Below the pieces are notes generated by a model. The model did not search any database. It was not told where the DNA came from and saw nothing but the letters and a program-made list of their open reading frames with translations. Shown in pieces: positions 1-10,400 of a DNA stretch of 64,000 nucleotides; within the stretch, counting starts at the first letter, position 1, and the number at the start of each line of letters is the position of its first letter. The position numbers and the translations under genes are program-made. Source of the stretch: Petrosia ficiformis (Eukaryota; Porifera; Demospongiae; Haplosclerida; Petrosiidae); contig OX345638.1 in NCBI GenBank assembly GCA_947044365.1, positions 4,476,201 to 4,540,200 of the forward strand, given 5' to 3'.

Positions 1-452
1 GATATATCGTGGCAACACTAATATGTACATCCAGATGATAATAATTACTAAATTGAATTTGTGTCTATTATTTACCCCTTATATGGTTGTTCTGATATGT
101 ATATTTATGTATGTGTGTATGTGTATGTTTTGATATAATTTATATATATATATAGATTTTGTAGGTGTGTGTATGTGTGTTTGTATGTACATGTATGGGT
201 ATATTTATACATAAAGACGTTTATATAACTGCTCGACTAATTATGTTTTTATATAATTTTTAATGCTTTTTGTTTTTTTCATATGCTTTTTATATGCCTT
301 TTGAATTTATGAATTTGCTACTAAAATTTTCAACGTCTTGCACTTTCCCTACTGATACTACGATGTTTTAGGTATCATACATGATGTTATCAGAGATGTA
401 GAAAGAAAGAAAGAAAGACACCTGAGGCAATGGAAAAAAGAAAAATGAGAGT
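1..452. other. AT-rich non-coding DNA
   Basis: Low-complexity TA/TG-rich sequence with scattered short TGTATG and TATATA runs. I see no coding exon. The A-rich stretch at 432-446 is the T-run side of the tRNA-like gene that follows on the minus strand and may be its Pol III terminator. Confidence 0.6.
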
Positions 453-461
453 TGCCTCAGG
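421..461. repeat. 10 bp inverted repeat at the tRNA 3' end
   Basis: CCTGAGGCAA at 421-430 is the exact reverse complement of TTGCCTCAGG at 452-461. The second arm is the 3' acceptor of the tRNA-like gene. The 21 nt between them is A-rich. A transcript reading past the tRNA could pair with its own acceptor end. Confidence 0.6.
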
Positions 462-523
462 TGGGATTCGAACCCACGACACTGTACTCCAGACAGATGC
501 TCTACCAACTGAGCTACCAAGAC
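453..523 (-). tRNA. tRNA or tRNA-derived sequence, isotype unresolved
   Basis: The minus strand folds as a tRNA of about 71 nt. The acceptor arms GTCTTGG and CTGAGGC pair over seven positions with three G-U wobbles. The D arm contains an intact A box (TAGCTCAGTTGG), and the T arm GTGGG/CCCAC closes a canonical TTCGAAT loop (B box). The anticodon loop reads CTGGAGT, which places GGA at the anticodon. GGA would mean serine, but the variable arm is far too short for a serine tRNA and the 27-43 pair is T-T. So either the isotype is unusual or this is a tRNA-derived SINE head or pseudogene. A run of T follows the 3' end on the same strand, as expected for Pol III termination. Confidence 0.7.
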
Positions 524-1204
524 AGCCCAGCTGGCAGGGTCCGAAGCAAACATCTCATACGACTGTACGAACAGGCTAACTTAATACTAGGCATTAGGTA
601 CATGTACATGCAATGCTAATGGATATGTATATGTGCATATAATACTAAGTGGTGCACCGATACGAGATTTTACCGATATTCCGATAAATCTATAATTACT
701 TTAGATATGTACTAATAACCCATGCCAATCCGATATTTACCTTCTGGATTCTGATTCTTTCAATGAAAATTCTAAAAGCAATTAATGATGCCTTAATCAT
801 CTGAAATGACATTATATTGGTACACTTTTTACAATATCGGTTACATTTTTCATAAATACATGTAACCGATACTGATACTAAAAATAATGACCGATACCGA
901 TTACTAGGTCACTACTGTATATGTAAATATAACATTTATGAAGGCAGGAGAATGGGATATAACTCAACTGTCTTTAGCATTCCAGCATTAATTAATAATA
1001 AACGATTAAACGTTTAAACATTATTAAGAGTACTAGTTTAATTGATCAGTTCCGTACTACAGGCATAGTACAAAAACAGAATGTGAACTTTTTTGATTTC
1101 CACTGTACATACACATGTACATGTACAGAGTAACTATTACTTGTGAATATACACCCTCTATATGGATATGTACATGTATATGTAATATTATCAGTAAGTA
1201 CATG
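524..1204. repeat. Diverged hAT-like repeat (about 648-920) in AT-rich DNA
   Basis: The segment starts with GGTGCACCGATACG and ends with repeated ACCGATACCGATT motifs before a reversed CACTACT. This 'TGCACCGATA' start is common in animal hAT-type elements. I could not find a matching 8 bp target duplication, so the limits are approximate. The remaining bases show nothing else. Confidence 0.35.
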
Positions 1205-1559
1205 CAAGGGCGTAGCTAGCAGTAGGCTTTAGCCTACCCTCAGATTTTGAACTTATTTATTAATTACTTCTCAAATACTGTATATAATAAAATTAAAATA
1301 AATTATATACTTACAAGATAAATAATAATGATAATTATGTTGGAAATATAATTGTTTTCCAGACAACTTTTGATTCTTTTCAGTAAATACAACTGGAGAT
1401 AACTTCTATAGCGCCATATTAGGCTGGGTTAGTCAACTATTACGAGATTATTAATTGACCACACCCATCATGAATAATTAATTAGCTAAAATTTTCGGCG
1501 CGCTGCACGTGCCATTTACATTTAGCCTACCCTATTCATTCTTCCTGGCTACGCCCTTG
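1205..1559. mobile_element. Non-autonomous hAT element (MITE)
   Basis: The ends are CAAGGGCGTAGC at 1205 and GCTACGCCCTTG at 1559, perfect 12 bp terminal inverted repeats extended by an imperfect AG. The element is flanked by an exact 8 bp duplication AGTACATG (1197-1204 and 1560-1567). An 8 bp duplication with a 'GGGGCGTAGCCAG'-like end is the hAT signature. At 355 bp it encodes nothing and would need a transposase in trans. The segment 1460-1500 (CACACCC, then TCATGAATAATTAAT) recurs in other elements of this window. Confidence 0.85.
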
Positions 1560-2602
1560 AGTACATGTATATGTACATTTAATACACATACTAATCGATA
1601 AGTACATGTTCATGTACTTGTACATGCATTACTAAAAGGTGTGTGTATTTATATGTAATACTAACAATTGTTTATGTATAATGAGTTCATGTGTACAGTA
1701 GAATACTAATGGGTGTGTATTTTTATGCAAATGGATACTAATCAGTGTGTTCGTGTATATGTCATGTAATACGTATGTGTCAACTATATAATTATGTATT
1801 ATGTAAAACTAATGGGTGTATTCATGTATACATCTAGCAATGAGCGTGTATATCTGATATGTTTTATTATGTACATGTACAACATGATAGCATGAAACTC
1901 CCACGAGTTAAATGCTCTTACTTTATAAGAGATCTTTTAGGAGTAACAACAGGAAATATAAACACTCCTTTGGTCTTCTTTATCAACACCATGATTTCAC
2001 CTGAACAGTTTCACATGGTGTATAAAAATAGTATATCCGCTAGCATGGAAATGAACCAAAGTTTCTAATTAATGGCATTTTAACACTTAGGAGTTTCACG
2101 CTCCTTCTCTTTTGTGTTTTTCCATCATGTCCTCTTGTGTACAACTAATAGTGTTTATATGTATATGTAATACCAATTGGAGAGTACTTGTACATGTAAA
2201 TGTATGGTGTGGTTTGTAAACTTTGTGCTTTTGATCATTTCCATCATCATGTACATACATGTAACTGATTATAAATAGTTCTAATAGTACATAGTCTTTT
2301 AGTATTTGTTATCAATAAGAGGAATAATGAATTTTTGTTACTAAAGATAAAGTGCTTTTTTGTACTTTCATACTCACACATATTCTCTTATACACTATTT
2401 ACACTATTAGTATACTCTCTATAAATTATATTGGTTATTTGTATTTGTGGGTTGTGTTTATGTTAACAAAAGGTCTACCACTATCATCATGTAGAGTACT
2501 GATCTATTACTATTTTTTAAAATTTCAAATACCACTACTAATTACAAGAGACCGGTTTAGTAGAAACCTTATATCCCTATAACCTGTTATGAGGATTTCT
2601 TC
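1560..2602. other. AT-rich non-coding DNA
   Basis: Repeated TACATGTA/ACATGTAC palindromes and TACTAATGGGTGTG motifs occur at irregular spacing. Two short open frames (1859-2068, 2352-2582) have no recognisable domain or codon bias, and I do not regard them as genes. Confidence 0.5.
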
Positions 2603-3040
2603 ACAGTACACATAAAAGTTCAGGTGTGGTTATGTACAGTACACATAATAGGTTGGGTATGGTTATGTATAGTACACATAATAGTTTGGGTGTGGTTATG
2701 TACAGTACACATAATACATGTAGGTTGAGTGTGGTTATGTATAGTACACATAATAGTTTGGGTGTGGTTATATACAGTACACATAAAAGTTTAGGTGTGG
2801 TTATGTACAGTACACATAATAGGTTGGGTGTGGTTATGTATAGTACACATAATAGTTTGGGTGTGGTTATGTACAGTACACATAATAGGTTGGGTGTGGT
2901 TATGTATAGTACACATAATAGTTTGGGTGTGGTTATATACAGTACACATAATAGTTTGGGTGTGGTTATGTAGAGTACACATAATAGTTTGGGTGTGGTT
3001 ATGTACAGTACACATACATGTAATAGTTTAGGTATGGTTA
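2603..3040. repeat. 33 bp minisatellite, about 13 units
   Basis: The unit is 33 bp and includes ACAGTACACATA followed by a variant of ATAGTTTGGGTGTGG and TTATGT. Thirteen units can be read. The fourth is lengthened to 39 bp by an inserted ACATGT-type segment, and the last is also lengthened by one. Units 7-10 alternate between AGGTTGGG and AGTTTGGG types, a 66 bp higher-order pattern. Because 33 is a multiple of three, long repetitive open frames appear on both strands, but they are a by-product of the period. Confidence 0.9.
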
Positions 3041-4620
3041 GTAATACATGTACACTATATTGATTACTTTTGGGTGGTCTTAATGATATTCATTATATGT
3101 TGATTGGAATTTTCTAGTTGTGGCACATCCATGATTACTACATGTACATGTATAGTGGCTGACTCTGTGTTTCATTTTCCCCTTTCTTTTTTTAATCATC
3201 TGTAGCTACATGTACATGTCTGATAATATGAGAAGACGCTATTATTTCTAATTGCTAAGCAGTCCAACGAAGTAGGTCTGAATCTACATACATTTGTACA
3301 TGTAACAGTAACTTTTAGTATTAAACCTAGGAACATTTGGCATCATTTCAATCTATTAGGATGTTGAGGTACCATGTAAACTAGTCTAAAAACTCACCAT
3401 TTAATTTGTAAAGAATTTTACCAAACTACATGTACATGTTGGTTCTTGGTGCTTTATATGGTACTCGGCTCCGTCTCAGTTTTTGAGCTTCTCAACCACA
3501 CCCCTTGTACTCAGGGTGTGGAAATAATGAGCCAAATGCCAGATATTTGGTTCTAGTTTCAACACTCTTGTGATGTTCCCCGTATAGTGTCTACACAGCT
3601 TAGTTTCAGTTTACCAGTCATTCACTAGATTTATAGGACAATGTCCTGCATGACTGATGGTTTCCACATCCCTGCTTGTGTTATATTTCCTGTCAGCACT
3701 CGTACCCGTACATGTACTTTAACTAATACACATGTACAATATTTTGTTTACTGGAAGTCAGAGGTTTTACTATTGTAATCATAACATAGTATCCTAATCT
3801 GTGTGAAATGTTGCCGTGAAGATTTACTAGACAAACGAATGTTTGAAAATTATATTAATTAGTCAATAGTTGTATGTCACCTGTTACATACATGTATATA
3901 TGCACATGTGCAGTCATAGGAGATGTGTGAAATATATTAGATTATGGAATCCGTTGTTAATCATGTGATTAAATTGTTTTATTAAAACTGTTGTTATTGT
4001 GAATGGAGAAACATTTGACAAACCAACAAGAATTTCCATTCATAATGTTGAATACACAATCCTCCTAGAGGTGATATATGAGTATTTATATTGTATCTTA
4101 ACTGTACACATAATAGTTTAGATGTGGTTAGTAATAAATGATTTATTATATCAGTTGGGTGGTATTAATAATATTCATAATGTACTATTTGGAACTGAAT
4201 ATAAAATTATTCATTAACCATGTCATCATATTTATGTGATAGGAATGTAATTATTATAATCAAACGTGATTGTGATATTTGATTTTTAATATTTACTAGT
4301 GAAATCTCAGTGTATCTACTCTTAACTATATTCATATAATTACAATTTCATAACAAGTGCTATTCTGATTATAGTCATTATTTATATTAATTTTTAGTAT
4401 TCTTGTACATGAAATAGTCAGAGAAGTCATCTTATGATTACCTCATAAATAAATAACATGTACTGACATTTTAATAATCACAACTTGAAATGATATGAAA
4501 ACTCAAATGTGTACTAATTATACCAAATTTCCCATTATTCTATTTATCTACGTGTACTGTTGCTGACTGTGTAAATTATCTATCAAGCAGTATATCTATT
4601 TATTCATGTACATGTACATG
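3041..4620. other. AT-rich non-coding DNA with a duplicated minisatellite edge
   Basis: The right edge of the minisatellite and its flank (about 3010-3100) recur diverged at about 4100-4180. Both have ACACATA, ATAGTTTAG, TGGTTAGTAATA and, further on, TGGGTGGT followed by TTAATRATATTCAT. Nothing else is recognisable. Confidence 0.5.
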
Positions 4621-4975
4621 TATGTATATATCCCTGTCTGTCTATTGTCTGTCTATTTGTTTATGTAGCTATCTATCTATCTATCTATCTATCTGTCGGT
4701 AGGTCTATCTATCTGTCTATGTTGACCCGTATCTTTCTATCTATTTGTATCTACCATCTATCTATATATCTATCTGTCCATCTGTTAATGTAACTGTCTA
4801 TCTTTATACATGTATCTGTCAATTTATCTGTCTACTATCTTTATTTATCTATCTCTCCTGACCATTATATATCTAGTTACATACATTAATTATATCTATC
4901 TGTATATCTACATAATATCTTTATTATAATTATACTTTATATATATCTATCTATCTATTTGTCTGTCTATTTATA
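4621..4975. repeat. TCTA/TCTG tetranucleotide microsatellite cluster
   Basis: Runs of CTAT, CTGT and related tetramers on the plus strand dominate this stretch, the purest near 4670-4692 and 4945-4970, separated by degenerate copies. It is a decayed tetranucleotide array with no coding content. Confidence 0.85.
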
Positions 4976-5459
4976 TAAATTGATATGTATTCACACAGAC
5001 ATGTGAAAATGTTACTAATTATTACATACTGACTGTAACTAAGGCAACACATAGATTTTAATTTATTTTATCGTTTCTCAGGTTTCCAAACAAAAAGATT
5101 GACAGAATTGTATTCACAATTATTTGCTTCTTGATTTCTTATTTGTTTATTATTTATTATTATTATTATTATTATATTACTGAAAACATTGTTTAATGCG
5201 TGGATGGATCATTGCGGTCAATTCAGTGTTGCCAGATCGTGAACAAAGTTCATATTTCATGAACTTTTGGAGTCTTGCAGGAACTTCACGTGAACTTCAA
5301 ATTCAGTAACAAAACATGAACAATGCTTGAACATTATTCAATTTGTGATTTGACAATTTCTTTATTAAAAAGGCAAAATTTAGAAATAAAAATTGATTTC
5401 TTAGCAAATTTTTAGCATTTCAGAAAAAAATTTTTAAAATTTTGGTATATTTGTACTTT
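4976..5459. other. AT-rich DNA, possible transposon remnant
   Basis: A TTA trinucleotide run lies at 5150-5175. From 5226 a CAGTGTTGCCAGAT motif, common at hAT ends, begins a segment rich in GAACTT repeats that ends near 5487 with GGCAACACGTACTG. The two ends match poorly and no target duplication is visible, so I leave it as a possible remnant. Confidence 0.3.
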
Positions 5460-5560
5460 TGGTCCAACCCATCGGCAACACGTACTGACGGCGCATGCGC
5501 ATCCAATAATGGCGCGTGTGCCTACGATATATAGTTCGCTTGAAAACAGAGCAGACCAAG
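5460..5560 (+). promoter_or_regulatory. Candidate CpG promoter with NRF1-, CCAAT- and YY1-like sites
   Basis: In a strongly AT-rich neighbourhood this short block is CpG-rich. It holds the palindrome GCGCATGCGC at 5491-5500 (the classic NRF1 site), CCAAT at 5503-5507 and an AATGGCGC (YY1-like) at about 5508-5515. These sites cluster in TATA-less metazoan promoters. It lies about 1.9 kb upstream of the proposed start codon of the host gene at 7440, on the same strand. It could drive that gene through a non-coding first exon. Assignment to this gene is inference. Confidence 0.45.
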
Positions 5561-5627
5561 AGTTTTAACTCAAACAACGGTATGAGATACAATTGGTTAT
5601 ACTACAGTTTACTTGCCAAATTGAAAC
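5515..5627 (+). other. Candidate 5' untranslated exon
   Basis: Downstream of the CpG block the sequence runs without an obvious splice acceptor to a good donor, CAT then GTAAGT at 5628. A matching acceptor, ACTGCAG, is present at about 7391, ahead of the proposed ATG at 7440. Reading the short open frame here through that junction hits a stop, so the exon would be non-coding. This is a splice-signal argument only. Confidence 0.3.
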
Positions 5628-7439
5628 ATGTAAGTTTTTATTTGTTAATAACTATTTTATCCCACATTTGTTCACTGTGTGTTAGTCAAGAACACTTTTG
5701 TGAGCCTAGTCTTGTATGAGCTACAGATAAAGTGTGCATTTCTTTATGTTAATAATAATAATTATTCCTTTTATTATTATAATAATTATTATGAAACCAC
5801 TACTCATCTTAGAAACTGATGATATGACATACATGTAGTACTAGTTAGTTAGGTTTATTCCATGGAGTATTATCGTTTGGGTACTGTGTATCATCATTCA
5901 GTATATAGTTTGTGTTATTATCATTACATGTACCGTTCAATATACAAAGATGTATTGTGACAGAATAATAAATGCTTTTATTATTAACAGAAATGTCATA
6001 GGATAAGTAGTAGATGAAGAAATGAAATCTGATATGAGATAATTATTATGTATTTAGTAATCCTATCATGTCATGATCATTTGCTATCTTTATTCTAAAT
6101 TCTTTAATATAATGATGATCCTACAAATACTGTTGAATAGAAGATTGTAGTTCAGTTAATGATATAAGTGTAATGTACTAGTTTGAACATGTATTCAGTA
6201 TATTAACTTTCTACATGTATACTTACATGTTATATTTATACACACTAATGAGTTCTATTTGTATAATTGTACAATATTTACATTTAGATAAGATATTTGT
6301 CATTATTGTTATATTATCTAATATATTTATCATGGAAACACTGAATCATTCCATATATTCTCAATTAGGTATTCAAATAGCACATGATGATGATCCTTTG
6401 CAGTATTGTACCTGAAGTCATATGACTTTGTAAGTTATTGTACTGGAAGTGAACTGTACGGAGGTGTTATTGTAATGGAAGTCACCTGACCTGAAGTTTT
6501 ATTGTACTAGTAGTCACATGCTCCAAGTAACAACAGCTGCATGGAAAGATATTTCCACTTGCATTGGTAATGGTAAATATTCAGTGTACATTGTATTAAA
6601 ACCTCTATGAAGTAAATTTATAAACCGGAAAAGTGACAGAGCTTTATCTATGCCCTGTACTCAGCTTCTTGCTTCTGAGGTAATGATAACTAGAGATAAT
6701 CACTGGTCTGGGTTTTGCTTTGTATCATTGTTTCATGATGATAATAGTTTAGCCAGTTACAATAGATAAATGAGTTATTGTACACACACCAAGAAATATC
6801 ACTGTTTGAATATCCGTGTTGTCACTTGTCCTTGGGACTTATGACAATACTTAGTATCCAAATCGTTGTATTTCCTAGTATCTGTACGATAATATATAAT
6901 ACATGTAATCATTCATATTACTAGAGAGACTATTCTTAGTTATCCATTATTGATTAATTTTGGAATCTTTTGATGGACTATTTCGGAGTGATAAGGATTA
7001 ACTAATACCTTGGATATTTAATAATTATTATTAATAATTATATTACAGGTGTTACCATGGAAACTATAATTTTATCACAGTAGTTTGGAGTTATATTAGT
7101 TGTGAAGTGCATAGTTGAAAATTGAGAGACAAAGATGAGTAATGAGAATTATATTTTTGTTATAAATCATGATAATTATGAAATGCTTTCAATAATGTTT
7201 TATTAAGCATGTCATAATTATGTACATATCATCACTGGAAAGGATTGTCCACTTTTGAAATGTTTTATAATTAATATTCATATTTCTTTGGATTTCCTAA
7301 TATAGACGTCATGTGATAGTGATACACCCACAATGAATAATGATATTTCACATGTTGTCATGGTTAAATAGTTTCACTTCACAAACTGCAGATATTCTTT
7401 TGTGTGTGCAAAGTCTTTTGTTACTGAAATATTCTGAGG
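5628..7439. other. AT-rich intron-like DNA
   Basis: No coding exon is recognised. An imperfect repeat of the phrase TTATTGTACTGGAAGT occurs about four times between 6400 and 6530. Otherwise the stretch is AT-rich with TAATAATTATT runs. Confidence 0.5.
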
Positions 7440-7484
7440 ATGTCTACTGACACTTCTTTAACAAGGGATGAACAGTTGGATCTT
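7440..7484 (+). CDS. Proposed first coding exon
   Basis: ATG opens a 15-codon exon that ends in CTT before a consensus GTAAGT donor, in phase 0. The next exon at 15224 also starts in phase 0. The encoded residues ([15 protein letters not shown]) show no domain. An acceptor at about 7391 could link it to the CpG promoter upstream. No other start was found before the second exon, but an alternative cannot be excluded. Confidence 0.45.
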
Positions 7485-10400
7485 GTAAGTGAAGTATACA
7501 GATCATTATTATTATAATTGCAATTATGAATTTCTTATTTTGTTGTTATAATAATGATAGTATGTGAAGGGTTCATAATGATATAGTGATCTGACACTGT
7601 CAATATCTCGGACTTAAGTTTCCAATAATAACACACTTGTATTAATTCAGATTGAGCCTCGAAAGTTTTCCTAAACAATACTACTATACAATAAAATTAG
7701 TTTTTCCATACTTGAAGTGTATTATACTAGTATTGCTCTGAACTCTTCCTATAGTGATATCATTTATATTATCATAGATACTATTATAATAATAGTAACT
7801 CATTATAACATGTACAAACATCCTCTACATAGCTAAGAATTATTATCCTTTTTTATGTCTGTTAGCTAATTATAAAGTTACTGCTATTAATATTATTATT
7901 GTGTGTATAAAGTTATTATTAATTATACCTTATAGTAGACTAATCCATAATAATCAATATTACATTAAATGGGAAATAGTTTTGATTTCATACATTCCTA
8001 AAACACTACATTGATACCTAATTGATCACATGTAAAATTATGAGACATAAGCAAAGAAGGTGGCATTGAAGAGAATGTGTTTACTCGATCTATCTAGGAT
8101 ATAGTATATTTACCATTGTGTTAGTAGAAGATAGTGATGTACCAATATCAGATATTACAAATACTCCCAATACTGATTCCAGAAAGATTGTAAAAGTCTC
8201 ATACCAATACCCATACTTATAATTTTGCAACACATGTACATCAAAATTTTGTTTACAAAATCTAAATAGTCCTCCTAACTTGTAAACATTTCTTCAAACC
8301 ATTTCTATAATCAAGATTCAGTAATAATAAATTCTTATCTTATCCCTGAAACACTTTCAGAACACGTCACATAATTGTGATACATACATGTAGCTATCAA
8401 ATAACCCAATGATTTCTTTCCGAATGTGTTTATATATATAATATAATATTGCTTTGTATCACATGCACAAGCATTATGTGTTGTGTATTTAGTTAATTGA
8501 GGTTCTGTCAATTAATGGGCATGACACATACATGTACAGTAATGGAATACACGTTTAAGCCTCAATCTCTACAGACCAGCAAGAAGAAAGCCACTTGTAG
8601 TTTACATAGAGACTGGAACAACAAATGGGTGTTTGGCCTGAAATATAATCTATAATCCTGAAGTCCAACAAGAACCTTTAAAAGAGTGAATAATTAAATC
8701 AATATCTATTATAGTCTGTTGTACTTCGGGCATGAGAAAGTCAGCCATGATTAACTGAATGCTGGATACCACAAAGCGAGATACTTTTTTCTCTTTGTTC
8801 TGGTCATTGTTTTAGACTTGTGGATCAAAAACACCTACAGTATATATGATAGTTGTTTGTTATATTTCAGAATGATCTTATTAATGCTGATACAGCACAT
8901 GAAAATTCATGTGCTCAGCATGCTAGCAAAATGTGTGAAACATAATTGACAAACAAGTAACCACAATGCCTTAGAACCATGTACATGCAAATAACAAGTA
9001 TTGGCACTGATACCAATGCCAGTACTAGTGTTAATACATCACTAGTAGAAATTGATATAGTAACAAATAAAGTGGTTAATAATAATTTATTGCTAAACTA
9101 CAGTGTTACCTAACAGTTATTATTAATTATAGTTAGTATTGTGTAATCACTAGTATCATTCCCTGTTAACTTTACTATCATATAATGAGAAACATTTGGT
9201 GACTGGAATTTCTTTCGATTAGTAGTTATAAATTCTAGTTTAATGAGAACTGTATTACAGCAATTGTACAATATCATACTTATTGAGGACATAATTATCT
9301 GTATATGTTGCTAGCATGGGGATGAAAGAATGTAGCCATGATTTAATAATCTAATTTTGATTATTCAGCTTGAAATCTGATGCTAAATGATGCTTGATAT
9401 TCACCAGACCTCTGAATAAATGAAATGATTAGAATAATTTATTATTATTGAAACTTAGAATTGTTTATATATTGTTATTAGTCTTTATAGTATAATGTAA
9501 CTGTGTTTGTAAAAAAAAAACTTAAATTAGATATCTATTACAATAATTACTGATTGTTCTTTCTTGATATCAGGCATTCTGTTCAAAATAGCTGAGGTCA
9601 TTTTAGTCATAATTTCTTCCCTGAACAGTGTGGTTTTTGCAATGCACTGTGACACTGATAAAATGGATGTGTTTATGGGATGTGTTTACAATAATTAGAA
9701 TAATATTCATAAATATTAATTAGAACTATTATAATTAAATTCATACACAATTTTAAATATAATAATATTCATTAAGTCCTAATTAATAATTTAAATTAAT
9801 ATTTAACTAATCATGTTTTTGAAAACCAACCATTTGAGGGAAGAAAATTGCTACTGTATATCCGGAAATTTTTACAGTAGAAAACGTATGAGCCTGAAAA
9901 GTATGCTTGATTATATTTTTGGAAACTCGAGTACTCGCAAATGAAAATTACGATAACTTTTAATAGCGATATAATTTTAATGACCTATTTTAATAAAGCG
10001 AACGTTATAACACGTTTTAAGAGAGAAACATCAGAAGATGGAGGGTAGTTCCTTGAGTAGTACTTTATGGTTTTCTTCTTGTATTCGAGGTTACCTTCTC
10101 TGGGCGAAATCTTAGATTGCTACAGAGAGAGAGGAAATGTCATGGACAGATATGCCGTTAATGTTCTGAAAAATGATGAAATGTTCGGGCACCTTCCTAA
10201 AAAGATTTCTACGTTGTACTCCTTGTTCATTTGACGAGGAGGTTTGATCAAATGTGAAGTGACAGGCTCCAGAAGATATTCTCATGATTTGGTGCAAGGA
10301 GGACTTCAAATTCCTTGTGATCTCGTATTTGAATGGAAGGGAAGAGATATAGAAAAGCTCAAGTCACTATTACCCAGTAACCTTGTAGAAAACTAAATTT

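Noticed and set aside
368..553. Open frame on the minus strand overlapping the tRNA-like gene
   Set aside because: The peptide (VAQLVEHLSG, RGFESHLRQ) is what translation of a tRNA body yields. The RNA fold explains the sequence.
2626..3031. Long repetitive open frames on both strands
   Set aside because: The 33 bp minisatellite period is a multiple of three, which keeps frames open on both strands without coding.
2603..3040. Possible CRISPR-like array
   Set aside because: Units are contiguous without unique spacers and the genome is eukaryotic, so it is a minisatellite.
5226..5490. Possible hAT element starting CAGTGTTGCCAG
   Set aside because: The right end matches poorly and no target duplication was found.
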